Made by a program: the position numbers and the translations under genes. 64,000 bases of DNA from Erysipelotrichaceae bacterium (GTDB lineage: Bacteria; Bacillota_I; Bacilli_A; ML615J-28; CAG-313). Of this stretch, positions 50,655-59,255 are shown one piece after another; position 1 is the stretch's first letter, and every line of letters begins with the position of its first letter. The DNA is taken from NCBI GenBank assembly GCA_015059015.1, contig SVBG01000009.1:57654-121653 (forward strand). Reading direction: 5' to 3'. Below the pieces are notes generated by a model. That model did no database searches. It was given only the letters and a program-made list of their open reading frames with translations, and was not told the DNA's origin.

Positions 50655-51128
50655 ATGGTAAATTTAGAAAAAGCGTTAGTTAAAGATGCTAAAGTTTTAC
50701 TTGAAATTCAAAAGAAATGTTTTGAAAATTATTCTGTTAAGTATGGTGATTTTGATTCTAATCCATATCATATGACTCTTCATAGAATGGAATTTAATTT
50801 GAAATATAAGTTTGGTCATTATTATAAAGTTGTTGATTTTAAAACAGAAAGTATTATTGGTGGTATTTTTATATTTGAACTTGATGATCCACATGTGATG
50901 CAAATTGCACAATTTTATATATCAGATGAATTTAGACATCAAGGGATTGGAAGACTTGTATTTGAGGCTGTTATGGATAAACATAGTGATGTAAATACCT
51001 GGTATGTTGATACAATTTTAGAAGAAGATCATAATGTAAATTTTTATAAACAAGCTGGATTTGTTGAAATTGAAAGAGAAGTTGAACACGAAGGATTATC
51101 TTTTATTACATTAATTAAAAAAAGATAA
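50655..51128 (+). CDS. GNAT-family acetyltransferase
   Basis: The 157-residue protein has the GNAT core: VNLEKALVKDAKVLLEIQKK at the start, FELDDPHVMQIAQFYISDEF then RHQGIGRLVFEAVM (acetyl-CoA loop R-x-x-G-x-G/A), DTILEEDHNVNFYKQAGFVE at the end. The substrate is unknown. AAAGGAG precedes its ATG. It lies alone between xerC and the rpsB leader. Confidence 0.85.
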   Translation: MVNLEKALVKDAKVLLEIQKKCFENYSVKYGDFDSNPYHMTLHRMEFNLKYKFGHYYKVVDFKTESIIGGIFIFELDDPHVMQIAQFYISDEFRHQGIGRLVFEAVMDKHSDVNTWYVDTILEEDHNVNFYKQAGFVEIEREVEHEGLSFITLIKKR

Positions 51129-51157
51129 GTTAAATAATGGAAAAATAGTATATTTTT

Positions 51158-51307
51158 TGGTATAATACATAATGGCAAAAAAATACACATAAGAAACGAG
51201 TGCGTCGTCATGTTTATGTTTGATGAAATAAGACAAGATTCAAACTAGGGCGGTCCATGAAGACTTTCTTAGAGGCCAAAAACAAAAGAAAAATGGAGGA
51301 AAAAATC
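51158..51307 (+). promoter_or_regulatory. Extended -10 promoter and structured leader of rpsB
   Basis: TGGTATAAT (51158-51166) gives an extended -10; the -35 is weak. The leader then folds well: GTCGTCATG (51204-51212) pairs with CATGAAGAC (51256-51264) with one mismatch, and inside it GTTTGA (51218-51223) pairs with TCAAAC (51240-51245). This nested structure just before rpsB suggests an autoregulatory S2 leader RNA, as known for ribosomal operons. I do not have the consensus to confirm the exact family. Confidence 0.6.
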
Positions 51308-52174
51308 ATGGCTGTAATTACAATGAAACAATTACTAGAAGCTGGCGTTCATTTCGGTCATCATACTCGCCGTTGGAACCCTAAAATGAAAGAGTATATC
51401 TATGGAGAAAGAAATGGTGTTTACATCATTGACCTTCAAAAAACTGCTGATTTAATCGAAGCTGCATATGCTAAGATGGTAGAAGTAGTTCGTAACAACA
51501 ATTGTAAAGTATTATTTGTTGGTACAAGAAAACAAATTCAAGACATTATTAAGGATGAAGCTACTCGTGCTGGTCAATATTATGTTGACAAACGTTGGCT
51601 TGGTGGTACAATGACTAACATCAAGACTATTCGTAAGAGTATTGCTAAATTATACAAATATGAAGAAATGGAAAAAGATGGAACATTTGATCTTTTACCT
51701 AAAAAAGAAGTAATCGAAATCAAAAAAGAAATGGTAAGACTTGAAGCATTCTTTGGTGGTATCAAAGAAATGACAGAACTTCCTGGTGCTATTTTCGTAG
51801 TTGACCCTAAAACTGAACACAATGCTGTTTTAGAAGCTCGTAAACTTGGTATTCCTGTTTTCGGTTTAGTAGATACTAACTGTGATCCTGATGATGTTGA
51901 TTACATCATTCCTGCAAATGATGATGGTGTTAGAGCTGTTCGTTTAATCGTAGGTGTTATGGCTAACGCTGTATTAGAAGCAAATGGTCAAGCTGTTGAA
52001 CCATATGTTTTACCTGAAGAAGAAAAACAACCTGAAGAACAAGTTCAACGCCCTGCAAAACCTGCTCGTGGTGAAAGAAAACCTCGTCCTGCAAAACCTC
52101 GTAAAGCTGAAGCAGAAGCTCCAAAGGCTGAAGAACAAGCAGAACCTAAAGAAGAAGCTCCACAAGCTGAATAA
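51308..52174 (+). CDS. rpsB: 30S ribosomal protein S2 with long C-terminal tail
   Basis: S2 joins the small subunit late and lies near the anti-Shine-Dalgarno region. [70 protein letters not shown] and [17 protein letters not shown] are clear. ATG 51308 (MAVITMKQ) follows ATGGAGGA; the longer frame lacks support. Total 288 residues; about 45 residues at the end (from [20 protein letters not shown] on) are a low-complexity Pro/Glu/Lys/Ala tail. Order rpsB-tsf-pyrH-frr is conserved in bacteria. Confidence 0.97.
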   Translation: MAVITMKQLLEAGVHFGHHTRRWNPKMKEYIYGERNGVYIIDLQKTADLIEAAYAKMVEVVRNNNCKVLFVGTRKQIQDIIKDEATRAGQYYVDKRWLGGTMTNIKTIRKSIAKLYKYEEMEKDGTFDLLPKKEVIEIKKEMVRLEAFFGGIKEMTELPGAIFVVDPKTEHNAVLEARKLGIPVFGLVDTNCDPDDVDYIIPANDDGVRAVRLIVGVMANAVLEANGQAVEPYVLPEEEKQPEEQVQRPAKPARGERKPRPAKPRKAEAEAPKAEEQAEPKEEAPQAE

Positions 52175-52203
52175 TAAAAATTTAATTTAAGGAGAATATA
52201 AAA

Positions 52204-53100
52204 ATGATTAGTGCTGCATTAGTTAAAGAATTAAGAGAAAAAACTGGCGCTGGTATGATGGACTGTAAAAAAGCTCTTACTGAATGTAATGGTGATATTA
52301 CAGCTGCTGTTGACTGGTTACGTGAAAAAGGTATTGCAAAAGCTGAAAAGAAAGCATCAAGAATTGCTGCTGAAGGTTTAGCAGATGTAGTTGTTAATGG
52401 TAATGTTGCTTATCTTTATGAATTAAACTCTGAAACTGACTTCGTTGCTAAAAACCAAAAATTTATTGATTTATTAAATACAGTTGGTCAAATTTGTGTT
52501 GAAGCTGATGCTAAATGTGAAAAATGTGTTTTAGCTGCTTCTCACAATGGTCAAACAGGTGAAGAAATTATTGTTGCTGCTACTGCAGTTATTGGTGAAA
52601 AATTAAGCTTACGTCGTGTTACACGTGTTGAAAAAGCTGATGATGAAGTATTTGGTATTTACAAACACAATGGTGGTAAAATCGTTGTATTATCAGTAAT
52701 TAAAGGTACTGATGAATTAGTTGCTAAAGATGTATGTATGCATGTTGCAATGTACAATCCTCGTTATTTAGATTCATCATTAATTGATCAAGAAACTTTA
52801 GATAAAGAAGCTGAAATGATCAAAACTGAAATTGCTAATGATCCTAAAAATGCTTCTAAACCTGAAGCAATCATTGAAAAAATGGTTGTTGGTCGTTTAG
52901 CTAAATTCAAGAAAGAAATTTGTTTAGTAGATCAACCATTCGTTAAAGATCCAAGTGTAACTGTTGAACAATTCTTAAAATCACACAACAGTTCAGCTGT
53001 AGCTTACGTTCGTTATGAAGTGGGTGAAGGTATGGAAAAACGTAATGATGATTTCGCTGCTGAAGTTGCTGCACAAGCAGCTGCTGCTCAAAACAAATAA
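52204..53100 (+). CDS. tsf: Elongation factor Ts
   Basis: EF-Ts recharges EF-Tu with GTP. The N-terminal UBA-like region VKELREKTGAGMMDCKKALT and LREKGIAKAEKKASRIAAEG is canonical; ETDFVAKNQKFIDLL and VAMYNPRYLD mark the core. The end NSSAVAYVRYEVGEGMEKR is typical. Length 298 is normal. It starts 29 bases after rpsB after AAGGAG. Confidence 0.97.
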   Translation: MISAALVKELREKTGAGMMDCKKALTECNGDITAAVDWLREKGIAKAEKKASRIAAEGLADVVVNGNVAYLYELNSETDFVAKNQKFIDLLNTVGQICVEADAKCEKCVLAASHNGQTGEEIIVAATAVIGEKLSLRRVTRVEKADDEVFGIYKHNGGKIVVLSVIKGTDELVAKDVCMHVAMYNPRYLDSSLIDQETLDKEAEMIKTEIANDPKNASKPEAIIEKMVVGRLAKFKKEICLVDQPFVKDPSVTVEQFLKSHNSSAVAYVRYEVGEGMEKRNDDFAAEVAAQAAAAQNK

Positions 53101-53127
53101 TATCTAAAAATAATCGGAGGCTTATCT

Positions 53128-53832
53128 ATGGAACGTATCATTCTTAAACTAAGTGGTCAAGCATTATCAGAATCAGGAACTGGTATTTGTGCTAAGAAAA
53201 TTGAAGCAGTTGTAAAAGAAATTAAAGAACTTGCTTCAACAGATGTTCAAATCGGAATTGTTTGTGGTGCTGGAAATATGTGGCGTGGTAGAGATGCAGA
53301 AACTAATAATATGGATCGATGCTTAGCTGATAGTATTGGAATGCTTGGAACTGTTATGAATAGTTTAGCTGTTGAAAATGGTTTAAGAAATGCAGGACTT
53401 AAGGCAATTACATTAAGTGCTGTTCCTATGCCTTCACTTGTAAAATCATATACAAGAAGTGATGCTGTTGAATATTTAGAAAAAGGTTATATAGTAATAT
53501 TCGCTGGTGGTACTGGGAATCCATATTTCTCAACTGATACTGCTGCTGCACTTCGTGCTTCAGAGATTGGTGCTAAGAAAATTTTAATGGCAAAAAATGG
53601 TACTGATGGTGTTTATGATAGTGACCCTAGAAAAAATCCTAATGCTAAAAGATATACTCATTTAACATATCAACAAATGTTAAATGAAAAATTAGAAGTT
53701 ATGGATTTAACAGCTGCAAGTCTATGTAGTGATAATGATATTGATGCTGTTGTGTTCGATATGAATAAAAGCGGTAATATCAAACAAATTATGATTGATC
53801 CAAGTATCGGAACAATCGTTTCAAATAAATAA
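53128..53832 (+). CDS. pyrH: UMP kinase
   Basis: PyrH phosphorylates UMP to UDP. The 234-residue amino acid kinase-fold protein has ILKLSGQALS, GIVCGAGNMWRGRDA, DSIGMLGTVMNSLAV, FAGGTGNPYFSTDTAAALRA and AKNGTDGVYDSDPRKNP. Strong GGAGG site. Order tsf-pyrH-frr is conserved. Confidence 0.97.
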   Translation: MERIILKLSGQALSESGTGICAKKIEAVVKEIKELASTDVQIGIVCGAGNMWRGRDAETNNMDRCLADSIGMLGTVMNSLAVENGLRNAGLKAITLSAVPMPSLVKSYTRSDAVEYLEKGYIVIFAGGTGNPYFSTDTAAALRASEIGAKKILMAKNGTDGVYDSDPRKNPNAKRYTHLTYQQMLNEKLEVMDLTAASLCSDNDIDAVVFDMNKSGNIKQIMIDPSIGTIVSNK

Positions 53833-53846
53833 AAGGAGAATCTAAC

Positions 53847-54404
53847 ATGCCTAAAACTGTTATCGCATCTTGCGAAGAAAAAATGTTAAAAACTATTGAA
53901 TCACTTAAAAAGGATTTTACAAAAATTAGAACTGGTAAAGCTAATCCTGCTATTTTAAATGATGTAATGGTTTCTTATTATGGTGTTCCTACTCCTGTTT
54001 CTCAAGTAGGTAGTGTATCTGCTTCAGATCCACAAACTATTGTTGTTAAACCTTGGGACAAATCAATTTTAAAAGATATTGAAAAAGCAATTCTTACTGC
54101 TGGTCTTGGATTAAATCCTCAAAATGATGGTGAAGTTGTTAGAATTCATATTCCACCACTAAATGAACAAACTCGTAAAGATCTAGCAAAACAAGCTAAG
54201 AAAGTTGCTGAAGATAATAAAGTTGCTATTCGTAACATTCGTCGTGATGCTATTGAATCATTAAAGAAATTAGAAAAAGATAGTTTAATTACTGAAGATG
54301 AATTAAAACGTTATAGTGAACAAGTTCAAAAACTTACTGATAAGTATATCTTAAATATTGATACACTTACAAAAGAAAAAGAACAAGACATTATGTCTAT
54401 CTAA
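53847..54404 (+). CDS. frr: Ribosome recycling factor
   Basis: RRF splits ribosomes after termination together with EF-G. The 185-residue protein shows KDFTKIRTGKANPAILNDVM, YYGVPTPVSQVGSVS, IHIPPLNEQTRKDLAKQAKK and AIRNIRRDAIESLKKLEKD in order; length is standard. A terminator follows 16 bases after the stop and separates it from uppS, which lies 4.9 kb further on rather than next to it. Confidence 0.97.
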   Translation: MPKTVIASCEEKMLKTIESLKKDFTKIRTGKANPAILNDVMVSYYGVPTPVSQVGSVSASDPQTIVVKPWDKSILKDIEKAILTAGLGLNPQNDGEVVRIHIPPLNEQTRKDLAKQAKKVAEDNKVAIRNIRRDAIESLKKLEKDSLITEDELKRYSEQVQKLTDKYILNIDTLTKEKEQDIMSI

Positions 54405-54420
54405 ATTATTGAATTTAAAT

Positions 54421-54450
54421 ACCCTCTACATTATTTGTGGAGGGTTTTTA
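54421..54450 (+). terminator. Terminator of the rpsB operon
   Basis: ACCCTCTAC/GTGGAGGGT (54421-54429, 54437-54445; one G-T pair) followed by TTTTTA. Confidence 0.88.
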
Positions 54451-54473
54451 TAATGTATTTTTATTATTAAATA

Positions 54474-54502
54474 TTGACAGAATAAAAGTTTTAATTTATA
54501 AT
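54474..54502 (+). promoter_or_regulatory. Promoter of the 54.5-kb membrane protein gene
   Basis: TTGACA (54474-54479), 17 bases, TATAAT (54497-54502): fully consensus. Confidence 0.85.
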
Positions 54503-54524
54503 ATTATTAATGTGAGGTAAATGT

Positions 54525-54971
54525 ATGAATCATAATGTTAAATATTATAAAGTAAATATTTTCATAACTCTTGGATTATTTATTTTTTTCTTTTTATTAA
54601 TTTTAGTACCATTTATTGGTGCTTTAGATACAAAAGAAGGATTTGGAAGTTATATAACTATGAGTATAATGATATGTGTGCCAATTTTATTAATGTGCAT
54701 ATATTATGTTGTTAGATATACATATTATAAGAAAGTTAGTTTAAAATATATTCAAGAAGTAAAATTAGAAAAAACATATCCTTTTTTTAATCATATGAGT
54801 GGATTTGTTGTAGCAATGAATATAAATGGGAGTATGAGAAAAATAGATACTAAGGCTATTTATTCTAGTAGTATGTTTACGATTTTATCGCTTGATGAGT
54901 TTATTGGAGAAGTAGTTGAAGTAGGTTACGATGAAAAAAATGATGTTGCGGTAATAATTAGAAAAGTATAA
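54525..54971 (+). CDS. Two-span membrane protein, unknown function
   Basis: The 148-residue protein has two membrane segments (about residues 10-32 and 45-66) separated by a short outer loop with ALDTKEGFGS. The C-terminal 75 residues form a soluble beta-rich part (FNHMSGFVVAMNINGSMRKI, then FIGEVVEVGYDEKNDVAVII) that resembles small DUF3592-like domains. It has its own consensus promoter, GAGGTAAA site and terminator. No neighbour gives a hint about its function. Confidence 0.65.
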   Translation: MNHNVKYYKVNIFITLGLFIFFFLLILVPFIGALDTKEGFGSYITMSIMICVPILLMCIYYVVRYTYYKKVSLKYIQEVKLEKTYPFFNHMSGFVVAMNINGSMRKIDTKAIYSSSMFTILSLDEFIGEVVEVGYDEKNDVAVIIRKV

Positions 54972-55003
54972 AACGTATCAATAAAGTGATACGTTTGTTT
55001 TTT
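54971..55003 (+). terminator. Terminator after the 54.5-kb gene
   Basis: AAACGTATCA/TGATACGTTT with an ATAAAG loop (54971-54996) and T-rich tail. Confidence 0.9.
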
Positions 55004-55098
55004 TGTGTTAATAGATGGTAAAAAAAATTTAAAAATAGTATAATATATATGAGATTATTCTCCCCCTAAAAATAATTATAAAGAAAAGGAAGAAAAGT

Positions 55099-57906
55099 AT
55101 GAAAAAATTATTTACTGTATTAGTTTTAACTATTTGTGCATGCTTTGTTGCTTCGTGTACAATTGGTACTCCTGGTTTTGCTAGTGTAGAAAAAGTAGCA
55201 GAAAATTTCTTTTGCGATGTTAAATTTGATAAAGTTACTGAAGATTTAGATTTCGTTAATAATGTTGATGGAGTTAAAATTACATATGAATCTTCAAAAC
55301 CTGAAGTTATTTCTAATGAAGGTGTTGTTGTTAGACAAAGAGAAGATCAAGTAGTAGAAGTTGCTGTTAAGTTTGAACTTAATGGTACTCAAACTTTAAA
55401 AGTATATGAATTTGTTGTTCTTGCAGAAGAATATGATTCTTTAAAAGAAGTAAAAGGATTTGCTGAAGGACAAGAAGTTTATGTAAATGGTGTTGTTGCT
55501 TTTGTTGTTTATGGTACTACTAAAAATATTCCTGTTGGTTTCTATTTATATGACAATACTGATGCTATTTATGTATATTCATATGATTTTGCAAAAGAAG
55601 TGGTTGCTGGTGATGAAGTAGTTATTACTGGTAATTATACTCAATATATTGATGAAGCAAGTGCATCATCTGCTGCTTATGCTGGTTATACTGGTGCTAG
55701 ACAAATTGTTCCTGCAACTTGTGAAGTATTAAGTAAAGAAAATGAAATTAATACAAACTTTGTAGAAGAAACATCAATTGCTGATTTATGCATGATCCCT
55801 GTTTCTGAAAATATTACATCAAATGTTTATAAAGTTGTTGCAAGAATTAATAGAAGTCAAGGTAATGGATTTGTTAATTACTATTTTAACGATTTAAACG
55901 GTGTTGATAGTTATTATGCTTATACAACTGCTAATGGTGCTGATTTAGAATGGTTAAATGAATATGATGGTGAAGTTAGAGAATGTATTATTGCTATTCA
56001 AAACTGTAAATTATCTGCAAGTGGAAACTTCTGGAGAATTGTTCCTCTTCAAATTTTAGATGAAGTTGAAGTAAGTGATGAAACTTATGCATTTTATGCT
56101 CTTGATAGATTAGAAAAACAATTTGCAGAAAAATATACTGCATTATGTGATTTTGATTTAGTAAAAACTGATGAAATTTTAGAAGGTTCTAAGGTTAGTT
56201 ATACATCTACATCTGAAGGTGTTGTAATTACTGATAAAGAAGATGCATTTAATATTGCTTTAAGCTTCGGTGAAGAAAAAGTAGTTATGAATGTTGTTAT
56301 TAATGTAGAGTATAAAGGTGTTAATTATGAACGTGAAGTTTCATTTGAATGTGGAATTGAAAAACCTGAAATTGAAACTATTTCTATTGAAGAAGCAAGA
56401 AATGTTCCTGTAGGTGAAAAAGCTGTTATTGAAGGTTATATTGTTGGTTTCTTATATATGAAAGGTGCTACTACTCCTGCTGGATTTGAATTAATTGATG
56501 AAACTTCTTCAATTGCAGTATTTATTTCTACTGCTGTTGATGCTAATACAGATATAACTAAACTTAAAAAAGGTGAATATGTAATCGTTGAAGGTTTAGG
56601 TGATTTATATCAATCAAGAGAAGATTATAATCATACAGGTTCTATTCGTTTAAATAATGCTGAAGTATTATATCAAGATTGGCAAGAACATGAAATTCCA
56701 AGTGAATGGATTGAAGAAATGCCTATGGCTGAATTAGTTAATAATCCATCTGATAATAATATTTCTAATAAAGTTTATAAAACAACAATGTATGTTGAAA
56801 AATCAAGTGGAAATTATGTGAATTATTATATTCATGATTTAGAAGATCCATCTTTAAGTATGATCGTTTATTCACAAAACTCAAATAAAACTGGTCCTGG
56901 TGAATATGCATGGTTATCTGAATATGCTGGTTTATGTGTAGAAGCTTATGTAACATTACGTATTGGTGCTAAATCAAGTGGTGAATTCATTTGGAAAGCT
57001 GGTGTATTAGAAGTTCTTCAAGTTGTTCCTACTCCTGATCATTTAGTTGCTGGATTTGCAAAAGAAGATTTATTAGGAAAATTCGCTGCTGAATATCCAA
57101 GTTCTGCTACTGTTACTTATAATGTACCTGAAGGTGCGACTTTAACAGTTAAAGAAGTTAGTTCTTCACAAGTTACTGCAAGTGTTGAAGCTGGTGTTTT
57201 AGTTGTTGAAGTTAAAGAACCAACTGCTACTGAAACAGTTAAAGTTGTAGTTAATTTTAAACTTGGTGAATATAACGAAGATATTACTATTGCATTTAAT
57301 GTAGTTAAAGCTTCAGTTATTTCATTAAAAGATTTTAGAGATCAAGCTGCTAAAGGCGGTCCAACTGTAGTTGTTGAAGGTATTGTATGTGGACTTGTTA
57401 AATCAAGTGGTACAAGCACTTGGAATTTCTATGTAACTGATGGTACTGCTACTATTCTTTCTTATTCATCTGCTGCTGTTGAAGTAGGTGACAAGGTAAG
57501 AATTCAAGGTAATATTGATATTTATTATGGTTTACCTCAAATTTCTAAAGGTACTGTAGAAGTATTATCAAGTGGTAATGTAATTCCTCAAGATGCATTT
57601 AAAGTAAATGCAAGTTTAAAAGATGTTGCATCTGATGCATTTGCAGGTGAAGCTGCTAAGAATGGTGGTTTAGTTTATACTAATGTAACTGGTACTTTAA
57701 ATATTACTACAAGTGGTGAAAAAGTATCTATTACATCTGGTGATACTGAAATTGTAATGTATAATTATTCAAATGCTAAATTCTATGCTGAAAATTATCA
57801 ACCATTAGAATCATTAAATGGTAAACAAGTTAAAGTTACTTTAGTATCTTATAACTGGTATCAAACTCAATATACTTATATTATTACAAGTTGTGAAGCA
57901 ATCTAA
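55099..57906 (+). CDS. Large surface lipoprotein built from repeated OB-fold-like and Ig-like units
   Basis: The 935-residue lipoprotein (signal ...LTICACFVASC, Cys20) is made of repeated blocks. OB-like units are seen at about residues 110-215 (GQEVYVNGVVAFVVYGTTKN), 430-540 (VGEKAVIEGYIVGFLYMKGA) and 745-835 (GPTVVVEGIVCGLVKSSG). Two units are followed by similar segments ITSNVYKVVARINRSQGNGF and ISNKVYKTTMYVEKSSGNYV. Ig-like stretches lie between (KITYESSKPEVISNEGVV; ATVTYNVPEGATLTVKEV). No catalytic motif seen. Such OB-repeat surface proteins occur in gut Firmicutes; substrate binding is a guess. It has its own terminator. Confidence 0.7.
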   Translation: MKKLFTVLVLTICACFVASCTIGTPGFASVEKVAENFFCDVKFDKVTEDLDFVNNVDGVKITYESSKPEVISNEGVVVRQREDQVVEVAVKFELNGTQTLKVYEFVVLAEEYDSLKEVKGFAEGQEVYVNGVVAFVVYGTTKNIPVGFYLYDNTDAIYVYSYDFAKEVVAGDEVVITGNYTQYIDEASASSAAYAGYTGARQIVPATCEVLSKENEINTNFVEETSIADLCMIPVSENITSNVYKVVARINRSQGNGFVNYYFNDLNGVDSYYAYTTANGADLEWLNEYDGEVRECIIAIQNCKLSASGNFWRIVPLQILDEVEVSDETYAFYALDRLEKQFAEKYTALCDFDLVKTDEILEGSKVSYTSTSEGVVITDKEDAFNIALSFGEEKVVMNVVINVEYKGVNYEREVSFECGIEKPEIETISIEEARNVPVGEKAVIEGYIVGFLYMKGATTPAGFELIDETSSIAVFISTAVDANTDITKLKKGEYVIVEGLGDLYQSREDYNHTGSIRLNNAEVLYQDWQEHEIPSEWIEEMPMAELVNNPSDNNISNKVYKTTMYVEKSSGNYVNYYIHDLEDPSLSMIVYSQNSNKTGPGEYAWLSEYAGLCVEAYVTLRIGAKSSGEFIWKAGVLEVLQVVPTPDHLVAGFAKEDLLGKFAAEYPSSATVTYNVPEGATLTVKEVSSSQVTASVEAGVLVVEVKEPTATETVKVVVNFKLGEYNEDITIAFNVVKASVISLKDFRDQAAKGGPTVVVEGIVCGLVKSSGTSTWNFYVTDGTATILSYSSAAVEVGDKVRIQGNIDIYYGLPQISKGTVEVLSSGNVIPQDAFKVNASLKDVASDAFAGEAAKNGGLVYTNVTGTLNITTSGEKVSITSGDTEIVMYNYSNAKFYAENYQPLESLNGKQVKVTLVSYNWYQTQYTYIITSCEAI

Positions 57907-57916
57907 TATATAAAAT

Positions 57917-57950
57917 AAGGATAAACTCAAAAGGGTTTATCCTTTTACAT
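57917..57950 (+). terminator. Terminator after the large lipoprotein
   Basis: AAGGATAAAC/GTTTATCCTT (57917-57926, 57935-57944) then TTACATTTTTTT. Confidence 0.85.
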
Positions 57951-58464
57951 TTTTTTATAAATTATAAAAAAGTTACTTATTAGACTTCTAAAAATATGTA
58001 TAATTTTATTTAAAATTTTTATATAATAAAGTTATAATATAATCGCAATTGTGGAAAATGATGTCCAAAAAGTATTCGCAATTGTGAAAAATGATGTCCG
58101 AAAAGTATTTGCTATTGTGAAAAATGATTTCTATAAATCGTATTAAATTATTTGAAAAGCACAAAAATGGATAAATTCAATATATCATGAATTTTTCTAT
58201 AATTTTTTATAAGTTCTTATTAATACCATTTATATTATATTAGTCATCTTTTTTAAATATAAGTTTCTTAAGTAAATATCTTTTAAATTATTCACTGGTT
58301 TTAAATATTTTTTTCATATATTTCTTAATATGAAAAAATCTATTTTTTCTTAATTATTATGTATAATTTTTTTACTTCATTTATTTAAATTTACATTAAT
58401 TTAATTTAGATGTGGTATAATAAATGCAGGTGAAATTTTTTATTATATAACAAAGGAGAAAAAA
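57951..58464. other. Intergenic region upstream of the HD-domain gene
   Basis: A gap of 514 bases. It holds the 33-bp repeat array (58043-58143), a very AT-rich tract without a credible ORF (58145-58390), and near its end TATAAT in TGTGGTATAATAAATG (58411-58425), the likely -10 of the following gene; the -35 is weak. The AAAGGAG site precedes the GTG start. Confidence 0.6.
58043..58143. repeat. Three tandem 33-bp repeats
   Basis: Units 58043-58075, 58076-58108 and 58109-58143 share the core ATTGTGAAAAATGATGTCC with AAAAGTAT; units 1 and 2 differ at two positions, unit 3 is more degenerate. The array runs into TTAAATTATTTGAAAA, also found after the 33-bp-period repeats at 18.5 kb. There are no spacers, so it is not CRISPR. 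It may be the end of a vanished mobile element or a protein-binding array. Confidence 0.7.
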
Positions 58465-59121
58465 GTGATTACATTTAAAGAAATAAAAGAAAATAAAGAG
58501 ATAAATACTTATATTGAATCAGCTGATAAATATCTTGCAGATATTGGATATACAGAACATTCGTTTAAGCATGTTTTAAGATGTGCTGCAGTTGTTGAAG
58601 AAATACTTGCAAGTTTAGGTTATGATGAAAGAATAATTGAGCTTGGTAAGATTGCTGCTTATATGCATGATATTGGAAATGTGGTTAATCGTGCAGGGCA
58701 CGCAAGAAGTGGTGCATTAATGGCATTTCATATTTTAGAAAAACTTGGAATGAATACAAGTGAGATTGCATTAATAGTATCTGCAATTGGCAATCATGAT
58801 GAATCATCTGCGTATCCTGTAAGTATTATTTCATCTGCATTAATTATAGCTGATAAAACAGATGTTAGAAGAAGTAGAGTAAGAAAAGAAATTTTGGAGT
58901 TTGACATTCATAACCGTGTTAATTATGCTGCTATAAAAAGTAGAGTAGTTGTTGATAAAGATAATAAGACTTTAAATCTTAATTTAATTATTGATACAAG
59001 TATTTGTTCAATTATGGAATATTTTGAAATATTCTTATCTCGTATGAAATTATGTGAAAAAGCTGCTTCATTTTTTGGATTAGAGTTTAAACTTGTAATA
59101 AATGATCAGGAATTAATTTAG
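58465..59121 (+). CDS. HD-domain phosphohydrolase-like protein
   Basis: The 218-residue protein has an HD superfamily metal site: FKHVLRCAAVVEE (first His), IAAYMHDIGN (HD), GHARSGALMAFHIL and NHDESSA, then IADKTDVRRSR (final Asp). These fit an HD-type phosphohydrolase close to HDIG proteins, with a C-terminal region of unknown role. It starts at GTG 58465 after AAAGGAG. A terminator follows before uppS. The substrate (nucleotide or nucleic acid) is not determined. Confidence 0.78.
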   Translation: MITFKEIKENKEINTYIESADKYLADIGYTEHSFKHVLRCAAVVEEILASLGYDERIIELGKIAAYMHDIGNVVNRAGHARSGALMAFHILEKLGMNTSEIALIVSAIGNHDESSAYPVSIISSALIIADKTDVRRSRVRKEILEFDIHNRVNYAAIKSRVVVDKDNKTLNLNLIIDTSICSIMEYFEIFLSRMKLCEKAASFFGLEFKLVINDQELI

Positions 59122-59146
59122 AGTTAATATTTATAATATATAATAA

Positions 59147-59180
59147 AAACCATAAGTTTTGTACTTATGGTTTCTTTTTT
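59147..59180 (+). terminator. Terminator after the HD gene
   Basis: AAACCATAAGT/ACTTATGGTTT with a TTTGT loop (59147-59173), then CTTTTTT. Confidence 0.9.
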
Positions 59181-59192
59181 AGTGGTATTGAT

Positions 59193-59221
59193 TTGATTTT
59201 TGTTATGAAATATAGTATAAT
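59193..59221 (+). promoter_or_regulatory. Promoter of uppS-cdsA-dxr-rseP
   Basis: TTGATT (59193-59198), 17 bases, TATAAT (59216-59221). Confidence 0.7.
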
Positions 59222-59255
59222 TAATAGATAGAGATTTATATTTAGAGGTGCTTTT

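Noticed and set aside
58043..58143. CRISPR array
   Set aside because: The 33-base units touch each other without spacers and differ from one another; no cas gene is nearby.
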